A stretch of 58,258 nt of DNA from Chitinophaga rhizosphaerae (GTDB lineage Bacteria; Bacteroidota; Bacteroidia; Chitinophagales; Chitinophagaceae). Numbering within the stretch: position 1 is the stretch's first letter; each line of letters opens with the position of its first letter. The notes beneath the pieces are model-generated. The model saw nothing but the letters and a program-made list of their open reading frames with translations. It was not told the origin of the DNA and did no database searches. Shown here in pieces: positions 44,754 through 53,932 of the stretch. The position numbers and the translations under genes were made by a program. The stretch lies in the NCBI RefSeq assembly GCF_003958645.1, contig NZ_RXLO01000018.1, positions 1 through 58,258 on the forward strand, read 5' to 3'.

Positions 44754-47700
44754 AGAGGTAGAGCACGTCTTCTTTCGTGAGTTTTTTGATGAAGCCGGAA
44801 TCGTCGGCGATGATGTCTTTCACCAGCGATTTCTTCCGCTCCTGCAGTTCCAGGATTTTTTCCTCCACGGTGTCTTTACAGATCATGCGGTAGGCGAAGA
44901 TGTTCTTCGTCTGCCCGATACGGTGCGTCCGGTCGATGGCCTGTTGTTCCACCGCGGGGTTCCACCAGGGGTCAACAATGTAAACGTAGTCGGCCGCGGT
45001 GAGGTTGAGACCTACGCCACCGGCTTTGAGGGAAATGAGGAACACGCGGCATTCCTCGTTGTTCTGGAAGTTCTGGATGGCTTTTTCGCGGTCCATTGTG
45101 CTGGTGGAGCCGTCGAAATATTCATACGGGATCTTCTGATGGGCGAGGCGGTCTTTAATGAGGCCGAGCATGCCGAGGAATTGACTGAATACCAGCACTT
45201 TGTGGTTACTGATGTTTTCAGAGATTTCGCGCGTGAGCTCATGCAGCTTTACGGAGTGGTTGGGGTATTTTTCCGCTTCGTTGAGGATGGCGGGCGAGTC
45301 GCAGATCTGGCGGAGCTTCATGAGGCCCTGCAAAATCGTGAGCTGGCTGCGTTCCATCCCCTGGTCTTCGATGACGCCCAGGATTTTGGAGCGGTAGGAG
45401 TTGCGGTAAGCGTCGTAGATATGGCGCTGTTCCGGGTCCATTTCGCAGAAGATGACGGTCTCGATTTTCTCCGGCAGGTCTTTGGCCACCTGTTCTTTCG
45501 TTCTGCGGAGGATGAAGGGATAGATGAGCTTTTTCAGGTGCTCTTTCCTTTCCTCGTCCTGGAACTTGTCTATCGGCGTGGCGAATTCGTTACGGAAGAA
45601 GTCTACGCTGCCGAGCATCCCCGGGTTGAGGAAGTTCATCTGGGCGTAGATATCGAAGGTATTGTTTTGCATGGGCGTGCCCGACAGCGCGATGCGGTTG
45701 CGGGTGTTGAGCAGCTGTGCGGCTTTGGTCACCTTCGACTGCGGGTTTTTGATCGCCTGCGATTCATCGAGTATCACGTAGTCGAAATCGATCTTCATGA
45801 GCAGTTGCACATCGCTGCGCAGGGTGCCGTAGGTGGTGATGATGACGTCGAAGGCGCCCAGTTCCTCCGGAATGCGGAGGCGTTGCGGGCCGTGATGGAT
45901 GTGATAGGTAATGCCCGGTGTAAATTTCCGGATCTCGTTCTCCCAGTTGTAGATCAGCGTGGTGGGGCAAACCACCAGCATGGTGCATTGTTCGTGCACG
46001 TTCTTGTAATGCTGGATGAACGTAAGCGCCTGCACGGTTTTACCAAGACCCATATCGTCTGCCAAAATCCCGCCCCACTTCACTTCGTCGAGGTAATTGA
46101 GCCACTGGAAGCCGCTTTCCTGGTAAGGCCGCAGGTTGGCGTTGAGATTGCCGGGCAGGTCTACGCTGCGGATCTCGTCGAACTGGAGCAGTTTGCGCCG
46201 CTTTTCGTCGAGCTCTACAAGGATGGCCTCGTCGTCGATGAACTCGTACAGTTCGTCGATCACCGAGAAGTTGTATTTGCTCAGTTTGAGGCCGGCGCCT
46301 TTATCTTTTTCTTCCCCTATCTTGAAAAGTAGGGAATATTTTTTCAGCCATTCTTCCGGCAGCAGGCCCAGGGAGCCGTCTGCCAGCTGCACGTAATTCT
46401 GTTTGTTGGCGAGCGCGCGCTTGATGTCGCGTATCCCGACTTTCTGATCGCCATACACCACTTCGATCTGCGCGTCGAACCAGTCGATGCCGGAGCTGAT
46501 CTGCAGGTTGGTGACGGGTTTCTGCGCCGAGAATCGGAAGTTCCGCAGTTGCTCGAAGCCGAAAACGCGTACGTCCATTTCCTTCAGCGCGTCGAAGAAG
46601 AGGAAGAACCAGTTGTTCTTCAGGGCTTCTTTTGCGCGGAGGAAGAAATAGTTGTAATTGCTGTTGACGGAGAAGTTGGTGTGCAGCGCGCGGATGCTGT
46701 TTACGAAATTATCTTCCGCTTCCTTGTTCCGGTGGATCACCAGTACTTTATTACCTTCCTGGACGGTGATGCGGGTTTCCTCGTTCCACTCCACATCGTG
46801 CCCATGATAGGAGAACGCGGGCTGGATCACGAAGGTTTCGCCCATTTCTTTCAGGTAGACGCGGTTTTCCGGGATCACGTCGTCCACTTCGGCCAGCAGC
46901 GAGGCATCGTACTGAACGGCGTATTCCTTTCCCAGCGGGAGGATGGATTCCTTGAGGAAATCCTGCCATTCGTTGGTAGGCACGCGCACGGCGTTATGCT
47001 CCTGGTATTGGAGGAGGTGGATGGAATCTTTCGGATTGTTGAAGTAGTGCAGGGTGCCGTTGTACAGGAACAACAGCGGGCTGGCCCACTGGTTGGCCGA
47101 TACGTTCACGGCTTCGCCGTCGATGTCTACCCAGGCGGTTACTTCCACATGATCGCCGCCGTTGCCGGCTTTGAAGTAAGGTTTGAGCGGATATCCGGAT
47201 ACCTGGATTTGTTGCAGGTTCTTGGTTTTGAACAACTGCCCGTCGCGCAGGAGGAACACGAGCCTGTGGTCGGTCAGCAGCGGGAACAGCTTGGCGAGTT
47301 TGGGCTGGAGGTATTCCACGATCAGCTCCATGGTTTCCATGGGCAGGCCGCTTTCGCTTTCGTGCATGATGTTTTCCCAGATGCCGGCGAAGGGGGAGTT
47401 CTTGTTGAGGAACTTGTTGACTTCGGTGTGCTGGAGCTTGCGGATGGGCGAAATGAGATCGCGGTCTTTCTCTTTGAAAAGGTAAAAGTCGACGTATTTG
47501 CCGAGGTCGATGCGGTTTACCAGCGACACGAATTCCGTTTCATCTTCGTTCGCGTCTCCGCTCACCAGTTCCATCTGGAAATAGGGGAACAGTTTGTCGT
47601 TGGCATTCAGCACCACGCCCAGTCGGCGTGCAACGGTGAGAGTTTCTTCCGGTTCCGGGGCCGATTCAGTTTTGGCGGCGGCAACGGTCTCCACTTTTTT

Positions 47701-48480
47701 GATGGTGGGGTCGAGCACGCGCAGGAAGGGTTTCCCGTTCATGTAAGAGAACGCGAATTTGCCTTCGAGATCGTCGCTGAGCGAGTAGCCGTAGGAGGAG
47801 AGGAGTTTGTTCTTCTCTTTGTCCCAGTTGCGGAGCGTATCGAAATAGAAGGGCCCGTGGGCGGTGAGGAGCTGCAGGAACAGCGCAGTTTTGTGGACGC
47901 AAAGCGGATGCTCATGCTCGTCGCAGGTACAATGCGTGTCGAAATTGCGTTCTTCGTTCCGCTGGAGGATGAGGGGATATTTCTTCCCGTCGGTCCGCAG
48001 TTCGGCTTCCACCTTCTCGTCTTTGGCGGATTTGATGACGGCCTGCGTTTTGCGCAGGATGCGGTCTGCCTCGGAGATGATGGTATTGGAAGTAAGGAGT
48101 TTGATGGTTTTGAGATCGATCGACTTCATCTTGATCAGCGTATGTTGCTGGTCGTATTGCGTGTCGAACGCATCGAAATGGTTCCTGTCCAGCATTTCCT
48201 GCAGCTGGAAAAGGGCGGCGGCTTCGTGGCGGCAAATGTCTCCCAGGTTATAGGGGCATTGGCATCGCACGCTCATTGTAGCCGGTTCGTTGTATTTGCT
48301 GATGGTAACCTTATAGAAATTCGCATGTGTGTCGCTCTTCACCCGGAACGAGGCCGAGCGCAGTACGGGATCGCCTTCGAGCAGCTCTACGCCGCCAGTT
48401 GCGAATATGCGTTTCCCCCTTCGGATCACCTCGTCGGTGCCGTTATTATATACATATTTTAATAAATGGGGTAGCGACAT
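44746..48480 (-). CDS. SNF2-family helicase with SWIM zinc finger
   Basis: A 1244-residue Swi2/Snf2-type ATPase. An N-terminal SWIM zinc finger uses C73-x-C75-x7-C83-x-H85 (CQCPYNLGDICRH); a second SWIM-like CTCDEHEHPLCVH occurs near residue 183. Walker A lies near residue 808 (DDMGLGKT), the DEAH-type box is DESQ, and the second RecA lobe includes SLKAGGVGLNLTAADYV and QAIDRTHRIGQ. Such proteins remodel nucleic-acid complexes, with ATP hydrolysis; bacterial functions are mostly unknown. Typical size for this Bacteroidota group. Confidence 0.92.
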   Translation of the reverse strand: MSLPHLLKYVYNNGTDEVIRRGKRIFATGGVELLEGDPVLRSASFRVKSDTHANFYKVTISKYNEPATMSVRCQCPYNLGDICRHEAAALFQLQEMLDRNHFDAFDTQYDQQHTLIKMKSIDLKTIKLLTSNTIISEADRILRKTQAVIKSAKDEKVEAELRTDGKKYPLILQRNEERNFDTHCTCDEHEHPLCVHKTALFLQLLTAHGPFYFDTLRNWDKEKNKLLSSYGYSLSDDLEGKFAFSYMNGKPFLRVLDPTIKKVETVAAAKTESAPEPEETLTVARRLGVVLNANDKLFPYFQMELVSGDANEDETEFVSLVNRIDLGKYVDFYLFKEKDRDLISPIRKLQHTEVNKFLNKNSPFAGIWENIMHESESGLPMETMELIVEYLQPKLAKLFPLLTDHRLVFLLRDGQLFKTKNLQQIQVSGYPLKPYFKAGNGGDHVEVTAWVDIDGEAVNVSANQWASPLLFLYNGTLHYFNNPKDSIHLLQYQEHNAVRVPTNEWQDFLKESILPLGKEYAVQYDASLLAEVDDVIPENRVYLKEMGETFVIQPAFSYHGHDVEWNEETRITVQEGNKVLVIHRNKEAEDNFVNSIRALHTNFSVNSNYNYFFLRAKEALKNNWFFLFFDALKEMDVRVFGFEQLRNFRFSAQKPVTNLQISSGIDWFDAQIEVVYGDQKVGIRDIKRALANKQNYVQLADGSLGLLPEEWLKKYSLLFKIGEEKDKGAGLKLSKYNFSVIDELYEFIDDEAILVELDEKRRKLLQFDEIRSVDLPGNLNANLRPYQESGFQWLNYLDEVKWGGILADDMGLGKTVQALTFIQHYKNVHEQCTMLVVCPTTLIYNWENEIRKFTPGITYHIHHGPQRLRIPEELGAFDVIITTYGTLRSDVQLLMKIDFDYVILDESQAIKNPQSKVTKAAQLLNTRNRIALSGTPMQNNTFDIYAQMNFLNPGMLGSVDFFRNEFATPIDKFQDEERKEHLKKLIYPFILRRTKEQVAKDLPEKIETVIFCEMDPEQRHIYDAYRNSYRSKILGVIEDQGMERSQLTILQGLMKLRQICDSPAILNEAEKYPNHSVKLHELTREISENISNHKVLVFSQFLGMLGLIKDRLAHQKIPYEYFDGSTSTMDREKAIQNFQNNEECRVFLISLKAGGVGLNLTAADYVYIVDPWWNPAVEQQAIDRTHRIGQTKNIFAYRMICKDTVEEKILELQERKKSLVKDIIADDSGFIKKLTKEDVLYLFS

Positions 48481-48708
48481 GCTTTCCTTGTGATGCCTTC
48501 TTTTGTTTGAGCCGGGGTTTTATGACATTTGGCGCTGTCGGGATCTTCACTCGATTCTTCTGTTTTTCTTCGTTATTCCATACAATGACGGCTCAAAAAA
48601 AGGCAATCCACAAAAGTAAGCAAAAAAATTCAATAAGAATCGCTGAAACGGGTCCTAAATCCTGCCGCTCCCGCAAAAAAATGTACACCTCAAATGGAAA
48701 AATATCCA

Positions 48709-48740
48709 TTGAGTCCCGGGGGGCTCCTGCTGTACTTTTG
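48709..48740 (+). promoter_or_regulatory. Promoter of the doxX gene
   Basis: TTG at 48709-48711, 21-nt spacer, TACTTTTG at 48733-48740 (exact TAnnTTTG). The ATG at 48755 follows 14 nt later. Confidence 0.6.
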
Positions 48741-48754
48741 TATAAAATCTTTCT

Positions 48755-49201
48755 ATGGGAAACACCCTTTCTATCAGCAATTCAAAAGGCCAGGACCTCG
48801 GCCTTACCATTCTCCGCGTTGGCGTGGGCGTACTGTTCTTCTACTTTGGTTGGCAGAAGCTGGCCGGTGGCGCGCAATTGTGGGCCATGATCGGCGGAGC
48901 CATGAACTTCCTCGGCATTTCGTTCGCACCCACTTTTTTCGGGCTGCTCGCTACCATAGCCGAATTCGCCGGCGGATTGCTCCTGGCGCTCGGTCTTTTC
49001 ACCCGCTGGGCATCCTGGTCGCTCGTGATCACGATGGTCGTGGCTGTGATCCTCAAAGCCAATACGGGTAACGGGATGGTGGATGTAGCCTCTCCGCTCT
49101 TCGCCCTCCTCATCACCCTGGCGTTTGCCCTTGGCGGCGGAGGTGCATGGTCGGTAGACAATGTACTGAAACAAAAGAAATCATCCGGCGCGCTGGCTTA
49201 A
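48755..49201 (+). CDS. DoxX family membrane protein
   Basis: A 148-residue protein with four hydrophobic segments. GLTILRVGVGVLFFYFGWQKLAGG and EFAGGLLLALGLFTRWAS are the characteristic blocks of the DoxX family, small membrane proteins linked to quinone/thiosulfate metabolism or membrane redox homeostasis. No partner gene nearby. Followed by a strong bidirectional terminator. Confidence 0.9.
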   Translation: MGNTLSISNSKGQDLGLTILRVGVGVLFFYFGWQKLAGGAQLWAMIGGAMNFLGISFAPTFFGLLATIAEFAGGLLLALGLFTRWASWSLVITMVVAVILKANTGNGMVDVASPLFALLITLAFALGGGGAWSVDNVLKQKKSSGALA

Positions 49202-49224
49202 AACCCATCACCGGAACAAAGGAA

Positions 49225-49260
49225 AAAAGGGTGAGTTTTCATTGTGAAACTCACCCTTTT
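49225..49260. terminator. Bidirectional rho-independent terminator
   Basis: AAAAGGGTGAGTTT (49225-49238) pairs with AAACTCACCCTTTT (49247-49260), a 14-bp stem with an 8-nt loop and A/T runs on both sides. It separates convergent doxX (plus) and comB (minus). Confidence 0.85.
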
Positions 49261-49280
49261 ACGTGTATGCGTAGCTGCAA

Positions 49281-50006
49281 TTATTTCTCTTTCACCAACT
49301 CGCCATTGTACAGAATGGGCAGCACATTGGCGCCATCGGGCGTGAGGCAGAAGCGGATGTCTTCCTCCAGGCCGTAACGGGCCAGCCGCTGGAAGTGCGA
49401 AGCTTTTTTCATGAACCCGAAAAGATCGCTCTTCGCGCTGTGGTACAGGGTTTCGGCGGCCAGTGCGGAATCGCAGTTGACGTCGAAATGCTCCTTGATA
49501 CGGCTTACCACCGCACCGGCGAACAGCGTGTCTTCCATATTTACCCGGTCTTTCCACGCCGCGCACCCCAAAATCACGTTCTGACCCTGTGAGATGAGGT
49601 ATTCGCATACGGAAGAAATGTTCGGGAACGATCCGGTGATGATCTGCACGGCGTCTTTGGCCATGTGCAGCAGCTTGGTACCGTTGGTGGTAGTCAGCAC
49701 CAGCACCTTTCCTTCGATGAACGCTGCCGGGTATTCGAAAGGGGAATTGCCGTGCAGCAGCCCGTCCGCGATCTTGCCGTCGCGCTCTCCGGCGGTAATG
49801 GCGTTGAGCTGGCGGCCGATGTTCACGCATTCTTCCACCGTAGCCACGGGGATCACTTTGGCGGCGCCGTTATGGAGCGCGGTACAGATGGTAGAGGTGG
49901 CCCGCAGTACGTCGATGATCACCACGATGCTGTTCTTTACGTCGAACAGGTGCAGCAGTGCGGGAGACAGGCATACTTCCAGCCTGGGTTTGTTAATCTC
50001 GCTCAT
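49281..50006 (-). CDS. comB: 2-phosphosulfolactate phosphatase family protein (ComB)
   Basis: A 241-residue protein of the ComB phosphatase family. The signature IIDVLRATSTICTAL, the AGERDGKIADGLLHGNSPFEY block and LTTTNGTKLL are present. In methanogens ComB makes sulfolactate for coenzyme M; in Bacteroidota it is common and its role is open, with sulfonate or sulfonolipid metabolism possible. The next minus-strand gene starts 14 bp upstream (50021), so they form an operon. Confidence 0.87.
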   Translation of the reverse strand: MSEINKPRLEVCLSPALLHLFDVKNSIVVIIDVLRATSTICTALHNGAAKVIPVATVEECVNIGRQLNAITAGERDGKIADGLLHGNSPFEYPAAFIEGKVLVLTTTNGTKLLHMAKDAVQIITGSFPNISSVCEYLISQGQNVILGCAAWKDRVNMEDTLFAGAVVSRIKEHFDVNCDSALAAETLYHSAKSDLFGFMKKASHFQRLARYGLEEDIRFCLTPDGANVLPILYNGELVKEK

Positions 50007-50020
50007 TCTTTCTTTATATA

Positions 50021-50494
50021 TTAATCAAGGATCACACGCCACTTTTCGCTCTCTGCGTATTCCTTGATGATTTGATTGCGTAATTCCAGCAGCCGGCACA
50101 TGTATTTCCGCAGGTACAGTTTTTCGAGCCATTTCCCGAAAACGCCGTAAGGTACGCCAAACTCGAAAACGTCGATCATCACCGTTCCGTTATCGATTTC
50201 CCTGAAGAAATGGTCGTGTTTCATGTGGGTGAAATCGCCTTTTTCCATTTCGTCGGTAAAATGCCCATGTTTGTTCATGGCGGTGATCCGGGTGGTCAGC
50301 TCCCTGTTTTTACCCAGGTGCCGGGCGCGCCAGGTCACGGTTTCGTCGTACTCGATCAGCCCGTTGGTCCGCCCTCGTATGGCTTCCTCTTTCAGGTGCG
50401 ACATACTTCGTTTATGCAGGGTGATGCTCCGGCTCAGGTCGAAAACCCTTTGCAACGGTGCATGAATGACCGTGGTCAGATGAATACTTGGCAT
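50021..50494 (-). CDS. SRPBCC family protein
   Basis: A 157-residue helix-grip protein. It begins IHLTTVIHAPLQRVFDLSRSI, the usual first strand and helix of the SRPBCC/START-like family that bind hydrophobic ligands. VMIDVFEFGVPYGVFGKWLEKLYLRKYM is the final sheet and C-terminal helix. Ligand unknown; lies just upstream of comB. Confidence 0.85.
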   Translation of the reverse strand: MPSIHLTTVIHAPLQRVFDLSRSITLHKRSMSHLKEEAIRGRTNGLIEYDETVTWRARHLGKNRELTTRITAMNKHGHFTDEMEKGDFTHMKHDHFFREIDNGTVMIDVFEFGVPYGVFGKWLEKLYLRKYMCRLLELRNQIIKEYAESEKWRVILD

Positions 50495-50581
50495 AGCGGT
50501 TATACAGTTTAAAAGATATGGTCGTCGTGGGTGTGCTGCTGTAACGCTGCGCCGGGCAGAATTGGTATGCGCTCCGCGGAA

Positions 50582-51682
50582 TTATCCGAGGAAGGGCACT
50601 TTCACCACTTTTGCCTTCAGCAGTTTATCGCGCACGGCAATATAGATATCGGAATCCAATGCTGCAAACGCAGTTTTTACATATCCGAGGCCAACGGCCT
50701 TCTGGAGGGAGGGAGATTGGGTGCCGGAGGTAACCCGTCCGATCACGTTGCCTTCCGCGTCCCTGATTTCGTAGTCGTGGCGGGGGATGCCTTTGTCCAC
50801 CATTTCAAAACCTACCAGTTTTTGCTGGATGCCTTCCGCTTTCTGTTTTTCGAAGATCGCGCGGGAAGGGAAGTCTTTGGTGAACTTGGTGATCCATCCC
50901 AAACCGGCTTCCATGGGGCTGGTTCGGTCGTCGATATCGTTCCCGTAGAGGCAGAAACCCATTTCGAGGCGGAGCGTGTCGCGCGCGCCGAGGCCCACGG
51001 GCTTGATGCCTTTGGATGCGCCTGCTTCGAAAATCGCGTCCCAGATCTTGTCTGCCGCGCCGTCTTTGTCTTCGAAATAGATTTCAACACCGCCTGCGCC
51101 GGTATAGCCGGTGGCGCTGATGAGCACGTTGCCTACCCCGGCGAAGGTCCCCTTCGCGAAGGTGTAATATTTCATGTTGACGATGTCTACGTCCGTCAAA
51201 GTCTGCAGCACACTCGTGGCGTTAGGGCCCTGGATGGCCAGCAGGCAGGTTTTGTCGGAAATGTCCTGCATGTCTACATTATTGGTATTGAACTGGCTGA
51301 TCCAGTTCCAGTCTTTCCCGATATTGCTCGCGTTCACCACCAGCATATAGGTCTTGTTCTCTTCGATGCAATACACGAGGAGGTCGTCCACGATCCCGCC
51401 TTCGTTGTTCGGCAGGCAGGAATACTGCGCCTTGCCGGCAGTGAGCTTCGACGCATCGTTGCTCGTTACGCGCTGGATAAGGTCGAGCGCATTGTCGCCC
51501 TTGAGGATGAATTCGCCCATGTGGCTGACGTCAAATACGCCTACACTGTTGCGCACGGCGGCATGTTCATCGTTGATACCCGAATAGGAAATGGGCATGT
51601 TGTATCCCGCAAACGGGGCCATCTTGGCTCCCAGCGCAATGTGTTTGTGCGTAAATGGCGTGTTTTTCATGTGTTTATTCAT
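50582..51682 (-). CDS. gcvT: Aminomethyltransferase GcvT (glycine cleavage T protein)
   Basis: A 366-residue T protein (362 if the second Met at 51670 is used). It transfers the methylene group from the lipoyl-bound aminomethyl to tetrahydrofolate. FDVSHMGEFILKG, the QYSCLPNNEGGIVDDLLVY block, ATGYTGAGGVEIY and GLGARDTLRLEMGFCLYGND are family hallmarks. gcvH and gcvP are not in this window. Confidence 0.95.
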   Translation of the reverse strand: MNKHMKNTPFTHKHIALGAKMAPFAGYNMPISYSGINDEHAAVRNSVGVFDVSHMGEFILKGDNALDLIQRVTSNDASKLTAGKAQYSCLPNNEGGIVDDLLVYCIEENKTYMLVVNASNIGKDWNWISQFNTNNVDMQDISDKTCLLAIQGPNATSVLQTLTDVDIVNMKYYTFAKGTFAGVGNVLISATGYTGAGGVEIYFEDKDGAADKIWDAIFEAGASKGIKPVGLGARDTLRLEMGFCLYGNDIDDRTSPMEAGLGWITKFTKDFPSRAIFEKQKAEGIQQKLVGFEMVDKGIPRHDYEIRDAEGNVIGRVTSGTQSPSLQKAVGLGYVKTAFAALDSDIYIAVRDKLLKAKVVKVPFLG

Positions 51683-51711
51683 TTTTTGTTGTAACCGGCT
51701 TTCGGGCCGGG

Positions 51712-51743
51712 CAAATTTAGTACATAATTTATGGATTGGACAA
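51712..51743 (-). promoter_or_regulatory. Promoter of gcvT
   Basis: On the minus strand: TTG (51743-51741), 21-nt spacer, TAAATTTG (51719-51712), a full Bacteroidota -33/-7 match, 29 nt before the ATG at 51682. Confidence 0.65.
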
Positions 51744-51804
51744 TCGGAGGCTTCCCGTCAGACAATCCCGTGATAAATAATCAGTTCATCCCGGCTATTC
51801 GTCT

Positions 51805-51812
51805 TATTTTTG
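51805..51812 (+). promoter_or_regulatory. -7 box of the M28 peptidase gene
   Basis: TATTTTTG, an exact TAnnTTTG match, 18 nt before the GTG at 51831. It is divergent from the gcvT promoter about 60 bp away. Confidence 0.5.
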
Positions 51813-51830
51813 CCCCAAAATACCCCCGGA

Positions 51831-53453
51831 GTGAAAAAGCTTTATCTCATCCTGCCCCTGGCGGGTATGGCCCTCACGGCATACCCCCAGAAAAAAGCCG
51901 ACAAGAAAACGCTCGGCAATCTCCAGGCGCATGTAGCCTATCTCGCCTCCGACAAGCTCGAAGGCCGCCGCACCGGCACCCCGGGCGAACAGCTCGCCGC
52001 CGCCTATATCGCCGGCCAAATGCAGGCGATCGGGCTCAGCCCGAAAGGGACCGACGGTTTCCTCCAGCCGTTCCTCGTTCGCGAAGGACTGGAATCCGGG
52101 CCGCAGGCGCGCCTTTCCATCAACAGCCAGCCACTGAAGGCCGGCGAACAATTCGTGCCGCTCCCGTTCAGCGCGGAAAAAAGCGCCAAAGGCGAAGTAT
52201 TGCCCGGTGTGAACGAAGTAGACAATGTCTGGCTCATCAATGTAAAAGATGCGAAAGATGAGATAAACCCCCATGGCGCACCGCTGGATTTCTATATTAA
52301 AAAGACCAGGGAAGCCAAAGAAAGCGGCGCCACCGGCATCGTGTTCTTCAACGGCGGCGAAGAGCTGCAAACGGTCGCCAACTGGCTCGACCTTCCCCAC
52401 GAAACCCTCGCCATCCCGGCGATATGGGTAGGGGAGGAAGGGAGCAAAACCCTCTCGGCCGACGATGCCAACGGATTCCAGATCGAGCTGCAGGCGGACC
52501 TGGTGCCGTTCAAACGCACGGGAACCAACGTGGTCGGCTTTATCGACAATGGCGCCCCCGTCACGGTGGTCATCGGCGCACATTTCGACCACCTGGGATA
52601 CGGGGAAGACCATAACTCCCTCGCACCCAACGAAAAAGCGGTGCATAACGGGGCAGACGACAATGCCTCCGGGACCGCCGCGCTGCTGGAAGTGGCGCGG
52701 TTGCTGAAAGAATCCAAACTCAAAAATGCCAATTACGCCTTCGTCGCCTTTTCGGGCGAAGAGCTGGGGCTCTTCGGCAGTAAATATTTCGCGGGAAAAG
52801 GGCCCGTGCCCATGCAACAGGTGAATTTCATGCTGAATATGGACATGGTGGGCCGGCTTTCTGCGGAAAAAGGGTTGCAGATCGGCGGATACGGCACTTC
52901 CCCCGTTTGGGGCGAAGTGGTGCCGGACGTGGTCCCGAAAGGACTGAAGGTGAGTTATGACTCCTCCGGGCTGGGGCCTTCCGATCATGCTTCGTTCTAC
53001 CTGAAAAACGTGCCCGTGCTGTTTTTCTTCACCGGCACCCATGGCGATTACCATAAACCCGGCGACGATACCGAAAAAATCAATTTCGCCGGAGAACTGA
53101 CCATCGTGAAACTCGTCTACCGCATCATCGAAAAAACGAACGGCCGCCCGAAACTGGCGTTCTCCCAAACCAGTGATCCGCCGCCGATGTCTGGAACCGG
53201 CTTCACGGTAACTTTGGGCGTTATGCTCGACTATACGTTCAGGGGCGGCGCGAAAGTGGAATCCGTCCGGGATGGGAAACCCGCCAAGGCCGCGGGCGTT
53301 GAAGCGGGAGACGTGATCGTTCGGCTGGGGAATTACGCCGTGACCGATGCCATGAGCTATACCAAAGCGCTGGGCACTTTCAAGAAAGGCGATAAAACCT
53401 CGGTGAAGGTGAAACGCGGGGCCGAAGAGAAAGTATTTGACATCCAATTTTAA
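51831..53453 (+). CDS. Exported M28 family metallopeptidase with PDZ domain
   Basis: A 540-residue exported di-zinc aminopeptidase. The start is a GTG at 51831, since it opens directly into the signal peptide (ending AYPQ) and no ATG is available. A PA-type insert lies before the catalytic domain. Zinc ligands are in AHFDHLGYG, NGADDNASG, FSGEELGLFG, MDMVGR and the late HGDYHKPGDD. A C-terminal PDZ domain (about 470-535, VESVRDGKPAKAAGVEAGDVI) may recruit substrates. Probably periplasmic peptide trimming. Confidence 0.9.
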   Translation: MKKLYLILPLAGMALTAYPQKKADKKTLGNLQAHVAYLASDKLEGRRTGTPGEQLAAAYIAGQMQAIGLSPKGTDGFLQPFLVREGLESGPQARLSINSQPLKAGEQFVPLPFSAEKSAKGEVLPGVNEVDNVWLINVKDAKDEINPHGAPLDFYIKKTREAKESGATGIVFFNGGEELQTVANWLDLPHETLAIPAIWVGEEGSKTLSADDANGFQIELQADLVPFKRTGTNVVGFIDNGAPVTVVIGAHFDHLGYGEDHNSLAPNEKAVHNGADDNASGTAALLEVARLLKESKLKNANYAFVAFSGEELGLFGSKYFAGKGPVPMQQVNFMLNMDMVGRLSAEKGLQIGGYGTSPVWGEVVPDVVPKGLKVSYDSSGLGPSDHASFYLKNVPVLFFFTGTHGDYHKPGDDTEKINFAGELTIVKLVYRIIEKTNGRPKLAFSQTSDPPPMSGTGFTVTLGVMLDYTFRGGAKVESVRDGKPAKAAGVEAGDVIVRLGNYAVTDAMSYTKALGTFKKGDKTSVKVKRGAEEKVFDIQF

Positions 53454-53476
53454 ATCCTTTATTTATAACTTGCGCC

Positions 53477-53860
53477 ATGCGTTATTTAATTATGGCCGCG
53501 GCCCTGCTGGCAATTGCGTGTAACCCCGTTCGTGAGCGGACGGACACCTCCAATTACCAGGTGATCGGGGAGAAATGTTACGTGCTGCGCCAGCATCCGA
53601 TGCAGGACAGTGTGGTGAAGATCGCCAAAGACAGTATCGTTCAATTCCTGGAAGGGAAAGGTTTTGCCGCCAAATTCATCGAGAAAGACAGTTTGATGTT
53701 TCGCCGGGCCAACGGCCTGCAGGTGGAGATCGTGCTGCCCTCCGCGCAAAATGCATGGGAATCCAACGCGATCATCGTTTTCGATCCGCAGAAGAATCCC
53801 TTTTTCGTGAACCTTCACAAGGGCACGGCGCAGGTACAGCAATACGTGGCCGGACAGTAA
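53477..53860 (+). CDS. Hypothetical lipoprotein
   Basis: A 127-residue lipoprotein with lipobox LAIAC (Cys15). The rest is a small mixed fold (YQVIGEKCYVLRQHPMQDSVVKIA, then FRRANGLQVEIVLP). No family recognised. It lies 23 bp after the M28 peptidase; TAACTTG at 53466-53472, 4 nt before the ATG, resembles a -7 box. Confidence 0.65.
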   Translation: MRYLIMAAALLAIACNPVRERTDTSNYQVIGEKCYVLRQHPMQDSVVKIAKDSIVQFLEGKGFAAKFIEKDSLMFRRANGLQVEIVLPSAQNAWESNAIIVFDPQKNPFFVNLHKGTAQVQQYVAGQ

Positions 53861-53932
53861 TATCATCCCTGGAGACAACAGTAACAGACAGTAGCCGACT
53901 TATTAATCCTTAGAATATCCTAATCCCTGACC

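Noticed and set aside
46549..48462. 637-codon open frame antisense to the SNF2 helicase
   Set aside because: Mirror of a certain gene; composition (many Val/Phe/Glu) is that of reverse-complement coding DNA.
51804..53447. 547-codon open frame antisense to the M28 peptidase
   Set aside because: The plus strand has zinc-ligand motifs, signal peptide and PDZ; the minus frame has nothing recognisable.
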